NCBI RefSeq assembly: GCF_014196765.1
Contig: NZ_JACIEE010000016.1
Coordinates: 1 to 61,802, forward strand
DNA from: Mycoplana azooxidifex
GTDB lineage: Bacteria > Pseudomonadota > Alphaproteobacteria > Rhizobiales > Rhizobiaceae
Length of the DNA stretch: 61,802 nucleotides
Direction: 5' to 3'
Shown: piece after piece, positions 45,385-52,979 of the stretch
Position numbering within the stretch: the first letter of the stretch is position 1
Layout of the letters: each line of letters opens with the position of its first letter
Notes under the pieces: model-generated
What the model was told of the DNA's origin: nothing
The model's database searches: none
The model's input: only the letters and a program-made list of their open reading frames with translations
Program-made: the position numbers and the translations under genes

Positions 45385-46829
45385 ACAATCCGGTGTTTCC
45401 GCTGCTCGATGGCCTGGCGAATATGGGCCAGACCTTTCTCGATAACGCCGTCCAGAAGAACTGGACCGAGATCGAGGATCTGGAAAAGGAGCAGGGGTCG
45501 CTGGGGGCGCATGCCAGGCAACAGCTTGCCGGCACGGCGCTGACCACCACCACCACGACGTCCGCCGTCACCGATGCACAGAGGCGGATACAACCGATTT
45601 CACTGACGGATAACGAGGCAATGCCGCCTTTGTTCGAAGAATTGGCGGGTAATGTCGCCGGACGGATTTCCTCCGGTGCGGCGGATGACGACGATCAGGT
45701 CGAAGTTCCGCGGGATAACCGCGCCGCAGCCGCAACCGGCATAGAGCACAGCCTTGCTTCGTCCGGCGCCTTCGTCGCCGCGCAAACGCTGCATGCGGCG
45801 GTGCGTTCGCTGTCGCCGGAACAGGTTTCCAGCCTGCTCGACAAGGCGGGCGGGGCGATCGCGGCGATTATCAAGCAGGCGGTGAAGGGAGAAGATCGCG
45901 GCGGCAAGACCGAGGAGAGGCAGCGCGAGGTGCGTATCGCGCTGGCGCTCGCCCATGTCGCGGCGGCGATCGACAAGGATCCGCGCAACCCATCGTCCGT
46001 GCGACTGGTGCAGGATATCTGCGCCATCGTGCTGGCACCGGCGACACCCAATGACAACGCCACATTCTCCGGCCTTGCGCAGGCGATCGGGATAGGTGCG
46101 GGCGCGCGGCTTGCGCTGGCGGTTGCCGCCGAACTTGCCCATGACGACGAGGACCCGTCACGCGCGCCGGCTCTGATGGCACTTGTTCTTGCCGGCTTCG
46201 CGCGCCTCGGCGAGCGGGTCGATGAAGCCTATGCCGAGGTGCTCAAGCATGCCTGGCCGCTGTGCCTCGAATGGTTCAAGTGGCGCGGAGAAGGCCAAGA
46301 GCGGGCCATCCGGGCGCTGGTCAATGCACTCAAATGTCCGCCGGCCTTTTTGCAGAGGCTGGACCCGCAGTTGGAACGCCTGGAACAGACCGGACTTGAA
46401 GCCTTTCGCGCTGTTCGAGATCTTTCGGCCTATACGTTTGACGGCAAGTTTCGCGAGGTGCATGAGCGGTTTCTGGCAAGCCAAAGCGTGTTTGCCTCGA
46501 TTGCCGGCAGCCGGGCGGCGCTCAAGGATATGCGCCATGCCTCGCTGGCCGCACGCGATGCGGATGACGGACCGGTGCTGCAGGCCGTGCGGCTCACATT
46601 GACGCGTACCGGCTTCGATGCGCCGCGGGCGGCTTTCCTCGCCGATCTCAGCCAGCTTGGCCAGAATGCGCTGATGCTGGGCGCGAACTGGACGGAGCTC
46701 GACGATTTCGAGTTCGTGGAAGTGCAGGGCCGGGCTTTTCAACGCCTGCTGGCTTTCCTGAACGGCCAGTATATCGTGGCCGAAACGCCCGAGATCATCG
46801 GCTTCGACGACCTCGACATGCAGCTTTAG
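45381..46829 (+). CDS. Unrecognised 482-residue protein coupled to sctT
   Basis: Start ATG overlaps the sctT stop, so it belongs to the operon. The N-terminus (MNNPVFPLLDGLANMGQTFL) has no Sec signal and is polar, as for a T3SS substrate. A Thr-rich patch (LAGTALTTTTTTSAV) and an acidic stretch (AADDDDQVEVP) are followed by a long helical body (SLSPEQVSSLLDKAGGAIAA, LGERVDEAYAEVLKHAWPLC) and an acidic C-terminus (FDDLDMQL). No membrane segments, so it is not SctU. It could be a gatekeeper (SctW role), a translocator or an effector; I cannot assign any of these. Confidence 0.85.
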   Translation: MNNPVFPLLDGLANMGQTFLDNAVQKNWTEIEDLEKEQGSLGAHARQQLAGTALTTTTTTSAVTDAQRRIQPISLTDNEAMPPLFEELAGNVAGRISSGAADDDDQVEVPRDNRAAAATGIEHSLASSGAFVAAQTLHAAVRSLSPEQVSSLLDKAGGAIAAIIKQAVKGEDRGGKTEERQREVRIALALAHVAAAIDKDPRNPSSVRLVQDICAIVLAPATPNDNATFSGLAQAIGIGAGARLALAVAAELAHDDEDPSRAPALMALVLAGFARLGERVDEAYAEVLKHAWPLCLEWFKWRGEGQERAIRALVNALKCPPAFLQRLDPQLERLEQTGLEAFRAVRDLSAYTFDGKFREVHERFLASQSVFASIAGSRAALKDMRHASLAARDADDGPVLQAVRLTLTRTGFDAPRAAFLADLSQLGQNALMLGANWTELDDFEFVEVQGRAFQRLLAFLNGQYIVAETPEIIGFDDLDMQL

Positions 46830-46855
46830 CAGGCGAAGCCTGGGCTGTGAAAATG

Positions 46856-46888
46856 GAACGCCGGCGTTCGCTTTTCCCGCCGGCGTTC
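46856..46888. terminator. Convergent hairpin at the end of the T3SS operon
   Basis: Perfect 11-bp arms GAACGCCGGCG (46856-46866) and CGCCGGCGTTC (46878-46888) around an 11-nt loop, placed between the stops of the rightward operon and the leftward 152-residue gene. Position and symmetry suit a bidirectional terminator; T-runs are poor on both sides. Confidence 0.55.
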
Positions 46889-46899
46889 GTTGTAAGCAA

Positions 46900-47358
46900 T
46901 CAGTTTTGAGCGCGCTGCTTGGTGGCGTCGAGCTCGGTCTTGCTCTCGGTGGTGATCTCGGTGATCTTGGCCGAGGCGCCGATGGCGCGGTCGAAGGCTT
47001 CTGTCATGGCAGCAATGGCTTCGACGGATGTGCCTTCGAGGCCGCCGGCGGCTGCCCATTCGAGGTTCCAGACGCCGGAAAGACCGTCTTCGCCGGCAAC
47101 GTCATGGGTCTCGATGGCGGTGAAGACGTCTTCATGGCGAACCATATAGGAGGCCGCGGCCGAGACTTCGGAGGGCACGTCGCCCTTCTGGTTGTTGGCA
47201 AGTTCGGAAAGTTCGCGCTCGTTGATGGCGGACTTGCCGTTTTCCTTGAGATATTCGACCAGAACCTGGCTTGACTTTGCAGCGTCGAGTTTTTGCTCGA
47301 ACGACGAATATGTGGACTGGGAAGGGGGCGTTACGCCTGCAGGCAATGTGACGGACAT
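46900..47358 (-). CDS. Shared-tail T3SS protein B (152 residues)
   Basis: ATG 47358 with GGAAG 6 nt upstream. The N-terminus MSVTLPAGVTPPSQSTYSSF has no Sec signal but resembles T3SS secretion leaders in its polar, Ser/Thr/Pro-rich make-up. A helical middle (QVLVEYLKENGKSAINEREL) precedes the C-terminal part MTEAFDRAIGASAKITEITT plus the tail SKTELDATKQRAQN, nearly the same as in the 52-residue protein at 36690. Probably a secreted or needle-tip-related component; the function is unknown. Confidence 0.75.
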   Translation of the reverse strand: MSVTLPAGVTPPSQSTYSSFEQKLDAAKSSQVLVEYLKENGKSAINERELSELANNQKGDVPSEVSAAASYMVRHEDVFTAIETHDVAGEDGLSGVWNLEWAAAGGLEGTSVEAIAAMTEAFDRAIGASAKITEITTESKTELDATKQRAQN

Positions 47359-47546
47359 CGAAATCTTCCTTGGCTGACAACACTAAGGATCTATTCACCA
47401 TTCCCATGACGCTGATATGAAGTGTGGCCAATTGGTGGCAGCACTTCCCCCAAACCTTGGGCTGAGATGTCTCCGAGTCGGGCTCGAGCAAGACGTCTGG
47501 TGAGCATGCGGACAGGGGGCAGACCAGGCACGGTCGTCCTTGCCTC

Positions 47547-48182
47547 TCAGAGCGTGTTCGAAATTGCCCGAATGAGTGCATTTGCAGAGACGGCGCCAGG
47601 GTCAAGTTGCCCGAGCGAGCGTTCCCTCAGCCGGGCAGCGCGACCCTTGGTGGCGACCATCGTGGCGGTCGCGGCGGCGCCATTGCTGGCGGCGGTGGTG
47701 ACGGCGGTCCAGAAATCGCGTTCCGATTTGCCATCGGCAAGTGCGGTGGTGGCGGCTTCTGCGGCAGGAAGCCAGACGTCGAACATGGTCTTGTCGCCGC
47801 GCTGCGCCTTGCCGCGGTCGCGGATGCCCTCGGATATCGCGGTGATCATGTCGCGGCAGGCGGCAAGGTCGAGCCGGTCGCGGCCGGCGAGTGCCTGTGC
47901 GGCCCGCCGGAAGCCGGTCGCATAGAGCGGGCCGGTGGAGGCGCCGACGGCGTCGAGGAAGCCGCTCGCGGCGGTAGACATCACCTCGGACGGGCTGGCC
48001 GCATCGAGATCGAGGGCAGCCAGCGCAGCATTCACCGCCTTGAAGCCGATCGACATGGTGATGCCGTGGTCGCCGTCGCCGATGGCGCCATCGAGTTCGG
48101 AAAGATGGTCCTTTTCCGTTTCGATTGCCTCGGACATCCGTTCGAACATCCGGGCCAGCGCCCGCGCCGCAGTTTCCGACAT
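47547..48182 (-). CDS. dhaL: Dihydroxyacetone kinase subunit DhaL (second copy)
   Basis: 211 residues from the ATG at 48182 (GGGGAGGAAGAC upstream). The nucleotide-site motif AIGDGDHGITMSIGFK and ATKGRAARLRERSLGQLDPG are typical of the DhaL ATP-binding subunit. It is the last gene of the leftward polyol operon, directly after the SorC-DhaK fusion (28-nt gap), so the two may form one kinase. Confidence 0.92.
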   Translation of the reverse strand: MSETAARALARMFERMSEAIETEKDHLSELDGAIGDGDHGITMSIGFKAVNAALAALDLDAASPSEVMSTAASGFLDAVGASTGPLYATGFRRAAQALAGRDRLDLAACRDMITAISEGIRDRGKAQRGDKTMFDVWLPAAEAATTALADGKSERDFWTAVTTAASNGAAATATMVATKGRAARLRERSLGQLDPGAVSANALIRAISNTL

Positions 48183-48210
48183 GTCTTCCTCCCCTTGGGC
48201 GCAAGCGGCC

Positions 48211-50328
48211 TCAGCCCCGTGCCGCTCCGTCCGTTTCAGGCGCATTGATGGTCAGGATCGCCGTCTGGCACGGATGGTGGAGCAGATCGGCCAGTTGGCG
48301 GTCGAGATGCAGGATCGAGATGGAGGCCCCCACCATGTCGAGCGAGGTGCAATAGTGCCCGACCCAGTTCGCTTCGATCACGATGTTCTTGGCCGCAAGC
48401 CGCTGCTCCACCCGGCGAAACAGGATGTAGAGTTCCATCAGCGGCGTCCCGCCGAAGGAGTTGACGAGAACCGCCACCTTGTCGCCGGCCCCGGCCTTCA
48501 TCTCCTTGAAAATGTTGTCCATGATCGTATCGACGATCTCGTCGGCGGTGCGGATGCGCTCACGCGAGACGCCGGGCTCGCCATGGATACCCATGCCGAG
48601 TTCCATGTCGTCGGGGCCGATCTCGAAATTGTGCCGCCGCGTCTGCGGCATCGAGCAGGATTCGAGCGCGACGCCGACCGTGTAGGTACGGTCGTTCGCC
48701 TTGCGCGTCACAGCCTCGCACTCGTCGAGCGTCATGCCGCGGTCGCAGGCCGCGCCCGCCACCTTGAAGACGAAGAAATTACCGGCAACGCCGCGCCGTC
48801 CCTCCTTGTCCTCGACGGGGGAGGAGACGATGTCGTCGGTGGTCAGCACGGTGCGGATCGCAATGCCCTGTTCCTCGACAAGTTCGGCCGCCATTTCGAA
48901 ATTCATCACGTCGCCGGCATAGTTGCCATAGACGAAGAGCACGCCCACGCCGCCGGAGGCTGCGACTGCACATTTGGCGATCGGGTCCGGCGGTGGCGAG
49001 GAGAAGATGTTGCCGAGCGCCACCGCATCGGCGAGCCCCTTGCCGACATAGCCGACGAAGCAAGGCTCGTGCCCCGTGCCGCCGCCGATGACGAGGCCGA
49101 CCTTGCCGGGGCGCGGGCCGTTGCGGGCGACGAGGGCGCGGCGCGAACCGACGACCGGCAGGAGATAGGGCCTGTGTGCGGCAATCAGGCCGTCCAGCAT
49201 CTCGTCGACCACGTCATTGGGGTTGTTAAGGAATTTCTTGACGTGGGTGCGGTAGGCGTTGGCGACCGGCGTGCTCTTCTGGCGCTGCGAAAGCTTGCCG
49301 TCGAGGCTCGTGACCCCATCGGCGCGCAGGATACCGGCTCCAGTCGCTGCGTCCGTCACCAGCACATTGGCATAGCCGCCGCGCAGCGCCGCGAGCAGGG
49401 CGGGGACCTTGTCGAAACCGCCGGCGACGGCGACGCGCGTGCCGATGCCGCGCAGCATCTCGAGCGAAATGCCGATCGTGCGGTCGTCGAGGGGGCCGGC
49501 GACCGGGCGGCCGCGCTCGTCGATGAAGCGCCCGGCGAGTACGCCGGCAGCGCCCTTGGCGAGATAGTGCTGCAAGGGCACGGATTCGAAGAAGCCGCTG
49601 GTGTGGATCGTCGAATTGGGGCGGAGCGAGGAGATGCCGAAGACGATGCGGTTGGCGCGGGCGAGCGTATCGAACTGTTCGCGGATCAGCGGTTCGTCGA
49701 GCAGCATGTCGTGCATCTGTGCCGACGCCACGATGGCGGGAGCGGTGATGTTGACGCAACGGGCGGAGATCGCGCGGGCGACGGCGGCCGTCGTCAGTTC
49801 CGGCGTATAGGCGAAGCTGGCGGTGGTTCCACCGGTCGCCTGGACGACGGTGACGTCCTGCAACGGACCCATTTCCAGATGCTCGCCGACCGAGAGAATG
49901 GTGCGGCCCCAGGCAACGGCGAGCGTGTCGCCGGACTTGATCATCTTGGTGAGTGCCTGCGCGCCGGCAGCACCCAGCCGGCCGATCAGCGGGCGCGTAT
50001 CGTCGTCGTTAGGCACGACAAGGCAATCGGCAAGGCCGAAATGGCGCTTCAACTCCTGCGCAATGGTGAGCGAGGCGAGGCGGGCGGGCTCGATCGAGAT
50101 GTTGACGATGCCCTTTTCCCGGGCGTCGGCGAGGTAGCTGTTGACGGTGGCGCGCGACACGCCCATCGCCTCGGCGATCTCGCCCTGCGTCATGCCGTCT
50201 TCGTAGTAGAGCCAGCAGGCCCAGACATAGGGATCGTCGCCGTAGCGCAGCGGGATCGAATCGATGCCTTCCGGCCCGTTCCCCCGGTTGGTGCCGCCCT
50301 TGCGCGGCGAGGAAGTCTTCAATGCCAT
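48211..50328 (-). CDS. SorC-family regulator fused to dihydroxyacetone-kinase DhaK domain
   Basis: 705 residues. Residues about 40-75 form an HTH (MTQGEIAEAMGVSRATVNSY-LADARE) and about 80-340 a SorC/DeoR-type sugar-phosphate sensor (GDTLAVAWGRTILSV, VVQATGGTTASFAYTPELTT). From about 360 a full DhaK domain follows: NAYRTHVKKFLNNPNDVV, GLVIGGGTGHEPCFVGYVG (about 418) and the substrate-binding His in GMGIHGEPG (about 580). Bifunctional regulator/DhaK proteins are annotated in rhizobia; the fusion suggests the regulator reads the substrate or product of its own kinase domain. Likely targets are the twin sites at 56652-56704. Confidence 0.92.
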   Translation of the reverse strand: MALKTSSPRKGGTNRGNGPEGIDSIPLRYGDDPYVWACWLYYEDGMTQGEIAEAMGVSRATVNSYLADAREKGIVNISIEPARLASLTIAQELKRHFGLADCLVVPNDDDTRPLIGRLGAAGAQALTKMIKSGDTLAVAWGRTILSVGEHLEMGPLQDVTVVQATGGTTASFAYTPELTTAAVARAISARCVNITAPAIVASAQMHDMLLDEPLIREQFDTLARANRIVFGISSLRPNSTIHTSGFFESVPLQHYLAKGAAGVLAGRFIDERGRPVAGPLDDRTIGISLEMLRGIGTRVAVAGGFDKVPALLAALRGGYANVLVTDAATGAGILRADGVTSLDGKLSQRQKSTPVANAYRTHVKKFLNNPNDVVDEMLDGLIAAHRPYLLPVVGSRRALVARNGPRPGKVGLVIGGGTGHEPCFVGYVGKGLADAVALGNIFSSPPPDPIAKCAVAASGGVGVLFVYGNYAGDVMNFEMAAELVEEQGIAIRTVLTTDDIVSSPVEDKEGRRGVAGNFFVFKVAGAACDRGMTLDECEAVTRKANDRTYTVGVALESCSMPQTRRHNFEIGPDDMELGMGIHGEPGVSRERIRTADEIVDTIMDNIFKEMKAGAGDKVAVLVNSFGGTPLMELYILFRRVEQRLAAKNIVIEANWVGHYCTSLDMVGASISILHLDRQLADLLHHPCQTAILTINAPETDGAARG

Positions 50329-50396
50329 CGGTTTCGCCGGTCCCCTTCAGGCGGCGAAGATGAAAGCAACGCCGCCGGTTTGCAACATGCCTCGGC

Positions 50397-50422
50397 AAAA
50401 AAGCGGTGCGCGACCCGTCGCG
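50397..50422 (-). terminator. Possible internal terminator/attenuator in the dha operon
   Basis: On the minus strand CGCGA-CGGG-TCGCG (50422-50409) is followed after 6 nt by a run of six T (50402-50397). It lies in the 135-bp gap between the first dhaL and the SorC-DhaK gene and could reduce transcription into the regulator. Confidence 0.4.
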
Positions 50423-50463
50423 ATGGACAGGCCGCGCATCCTGGGAGGAACTTTTGGCCTGTC

Positions 50464-51105
50464 TCAGGCGAGCCGGGCGCGGGCGCCGTCGGACAATTCC
50501 TTGAGGATGATGGCGCAGGAGGTAGCACCGGCATCCAGCACGCCGAGCGAGCGTTCGCCGAGACGGCTGGCACGGCCGATCTTGGCGACGAGGTCGATCG
50601 TCGAGTCCCGGCCGGCCTCAGCGGCAACGACGAGCGCTTCCAGTGCTTCGCCGAAGGATTTTCCGTCCGCCGTTGCCTTGTCGAAGACCTCGACCGCCGG
50701 CACGAGGGTGTCGAGCAACGTCTTGTCGCCGACCTTGGCAGAGCCGATCGACTGGATGCCGGCGAGACCGGCATGCAGCATCTTGCTGTATGCCGCCGCA
50801 TCGATCTTGTCGACGCCCTGGATGGTCTCGGCGAATTCCGTGAACATCACGCCGTAGAGCGGGCCCATCGAGCCGCCGATTTCCGTCATCAGCACGGTGC
50901 CGAGCGTGTCGAGCGATTCGGCGAGCGCAACGTCCTTGCCCTTCAGGCGTTCGGCGGCCATGCCGAAACCCTTGGCCATGTTCACGCCGTGGTCACCATC
51001 GCCGATCTTGCCGTCGATCTCGCTGAGATAGGCGCGGTTCTCGACGATCCGCTCGGACATGGAAAGTACGATCGCGCCGGAGGACGCATTGTTGAAGGTC
51101 TGCAT
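50464..51105 (-). CDS. dhaL: Dihydroxyacetone kinase subunit DhaL (first copy)
   Basis: 213 residues; GGAGG 5-6 nt upstream of the start. Motifs KIGDGDHGVNMAKGFGMAAE and IGRASRLGERSLGVLDAGAT match DhaL. It follows the stand-alone DhaK by 9 nt, so this pair is the more obvious two-subunit ATP-dependent kinase. Related kinases phosphorylate dihydroxyacetone or D/L-erythrulose. Confidence 0.93.
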   Translation of the reverse strand: MQTFNNASSGAIVLSMSERIVENRAYLSEIDGKIGDGDHGVNMAKGFGMAAERLKGKDVALAESLDTLGTVLMTEIGGSMGPLYGVMFTEFAETIQGVDKIDAAAYSKMLHAGLAGIQSIGSAKVGDKTLLDTLVPAVEVFDKATADGKSFGEALEALVVAAEAGRDSTIDLVAKIGRASRLGERSLGVLDAGATSCAIILKELSDGARARLA

Positions 51106-51114
51106 GGTTTCCTC

Positions 51115-52107
51115 CTACAGGATGATCGTGCAACGCGTCTCGACGTCGAGCAGCGTCTTCAATTCGTCGTCGAGCGCCATGACGGTCAGGGTCGCGCCGA
51201 CCATCTCCAGCGAGGTGAAGTAGTTGCCGATCCAGGTCTTCCGGATCTTCAGGCCGCGGGCCGAAATCTCGCTCTCGATCGTGTCGTTGAGGATGTAGAG
51301 TTCGTTGAGCGGCGTGGCACCCAGGCCGGAAACCAGAACGGCGACTTCGGTGCCGGCGGGAAGATTGTGATCGTCGAGCACGATCTTCACCATGTCCTTG
51401 GCGACCTCTTCGGCGGTCTTCAGCTTTTCGACGCGCACGCCCGGCTCGCCGTGATGGCCGATGCCGACCTCCATCGTGCCCGGCTCGATCTGGAAGTTCG
51501 GATGGCCGACGGCCGGCAACGTGCAGGGGCCGAGGCCGACGCCGATCGAGCGGCAATTGTCGATCGCCTTCTGCGCGGTGGCGCGGACCTCTTCGAGGCT
51601 TGCGCCCGTCGCGGCCTTGGCGCCGCCCATCTTCCACATGAAGATCTCACCGGCGACGCCGCGGCGCTTTTCGCGCTCTTCGGGCGGGGCGGAGCAGACG
51701 TCGTCATTGGCGACGACCGTTGCAATTTCGATCCCGTCCTTGGCGGCGAGCTTCGTCGCCATCTTCACGTTCATGTTGTCGCCGGCATAGTTGCCGTAGA
51801 GCACGACGACGCCCTTGCCGCCATTGGCCTCACGGATGGCGTCGTGAAAGCTCTTGGCGGTAGGCGAAGAGAAGAGTTCGCCGACGGCGACGGCGTCGAG
51901 CATGTTCTTTCCGGTATAGCCGATGAAGGCCGGTTCATGGCCGGAGCCGCCGCCCGTCACCACGCCGACCTTGCCGGCAAACGGGGCGTCCTTGGCGACG
52001 ATGACGCGCGGGTTTTCAGCCAGGCGCACGATGTCCGAATGCGCCTTCACGAAGCCCTTCACGGTATCCTCGACCACCAGGTCCGGGTTATTGATGAAAC
52101 GCTGCAT
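51115..52107 (-). CDS. dhaK: Dihydroxyacetone kinase subunit DhaK
   Basis: 330 residues; AAGGAG upstream of the ATG. GVVTGGGSGHEPAFIGYTGK, VVLYGNYAGDNMNVKMATK and the substrate-linking His in GIGHHGEPGVR are intact. It binds the ketose through a hemiaminal to His, and DhaL delivers phosphate from ATP. It is about 40-50% similar by eye to the DhaK part of the regulator fusion, so one may have arisen from the other, with different ketose preference possible. Confidence 0.94.
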   Translation of the reverse strand: MQRFINNPDLVVEDTVKGFVKAHSDIVRLAENPRVIVAKDAPFAGKVGVVTGGGSGHEPAFIGYTGKNMLDAVAVGELFSSPTAKSFHDAIREANGGKGVVVLYGNYAGDNMNVKMATKLAAKDGIEIATVVANDDVCSAPPEEREKRRGVAGEIFMWKMGGAKAATGASLEEVRATAQKAIDNCRSIGVGLGPCTLPAVGHPNFQIEPGTMEVGIGHHGEPGVRVEKLKTAEEVAKDMVKIVLDDHNLPAGTEVAVLVSGLGATPLNELYILNDTIESEISARGLKIRKTWIGNYFTSLEMVGATLTVMALDDELKTLLDVETRCTIIL

Positions 52108-52143
52108 GGTAACTCCTTGAGAATTGCGAGAGCCGGTCCGGGC

Positions 52144-52917
52144 TCAAAGAATGGTGTAGCCGCCGTCGATCAGCAGGTCCGCGCCGTTGATCATGTCCGC
52201 ACCCGGCGATGCCAGGAACACGGCGGCTGCGGCGATCTCTTCCGGGAAGGCGAAACGGCCGGTCGGGATGCGCTTCTTGGCGGCTTCACCCTTTTCGCCG
52301 GCCCAGGCCTTCTTGCCGAGCTCGGTCAGAACGATGGTGGGCGAGATCGTGTTGACGGTGATGCCGTGCTTGCCCCATTCGGCGGCGAAGGTCTTGGACA
52401 TGCCGATGACGCCGAACTTGGAGGCGCAATAGGCGACATGCTCCTCGATGGCGACCGTGCCTGCCTGTGAGGCGAGGTTGACGATCCTGCCGCCCTTGCC
52501 GGCAGTGATCATGCGGCGACCGACCGCCTGCGTGACGAGGAAGCTGCCCTTGAGGTTGATATCGATCGTCTTGTCCCATTGAGAAAGCGTCAGGTCTTCG
52601 GCGGGCGCAAGTGCCACGATACCGGCGCTGTTGACCGCGATATCGATGCCACCGAAGGCGGCAACCACGTCAGCTACGGCCTTCTCCACCGAGGCCGGGT
52701 TGGCGACATCACAGACGAAGGGCTTTGCCGGACCGCCAAGCTCTTCCGCCTTCGCCTTGGCGATGTCGGCGTTGATATCGAGCACAGCAACCTTCGCACC
52801 CTTTGATGCAAAAGCACTGGCGACGGCCGCGCCGATGCCGGATGCGCCGCCGGTGACGAGCGCGACCTTGCCGTCGAGCGGGAAGTTGAGGTCGATCTTG
52901 GGAGGTGTGTCGGTCAT
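52144..52917 (-). CDS. SDR-family polyol dehydrogenase
   Basis: 257 residues from the ATG at 52917. NAD-binding TGGASGIGAAVA, NSAGIVALAP, the active-site Ser in NLASQAGTVA and YCASK are all present, together with a C-terminal PEEIAAAAVFLASPGADMIN. Placed between the binding-protein and kinase genes it probably oxidises the imported polyol to the ketose that DhaK/DhaL phosphorylates, as D-threitol dehydrogenase or GolD-type SDRs do in comparable clusters. Confidence 0.88.
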   Translation of the reverse strand: MTDTPPKIDLNFPLDGKVALVTGGASGIGAAVASAFASKGAKVAVLDINADIAKAKAEELGGPAKPFVCDVANPASVEKAVADVVAAFGGIDIAVNSAGIVALAPAEDLTLSQWDKTIDINLKGSFLVTQAVGRRMITAGKGGRIVNLASQAGTVAIEEHVAYCASKFGVIGMSKTFAAEWGKHGITVNTISPTIVLTELGKKAWAGEKGEAAKKRIPTGRFAFPEEIAAAAVFLASPGADMINGADLLIDGGYTIL

Positions 52918-52979
52918 CGGCTCAGCCTTCGTATCTTGAAGAGAGTGGGGCGGCGGGGGCCGCCCCACGGTTTCGCTTG

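Larger units (their letters stand above)
36703..46968. repeat. 56-bp direct repeat flanking the T3SS operon
   Basis: 36703-36758 and 46913-46968 are identical at 53 of 56 positions, in the same orientation, 10,210 bp apart. Both encode (on the minus strand) the shared C-terminal tail of the two small T3SS proteins. The identity includes third codon positions, which suggests recent duplication or gene conversion. Confidence 0.85.

Noticed and set aside
47935-52470. A 1,511-codon open frame on the plus strand
   Set aside because: It lies opposite the dhaL, SorC-dhaK, dhaL and dhaK genes, has no protein family features, and reflects the codon bias of those genes on the other strand.
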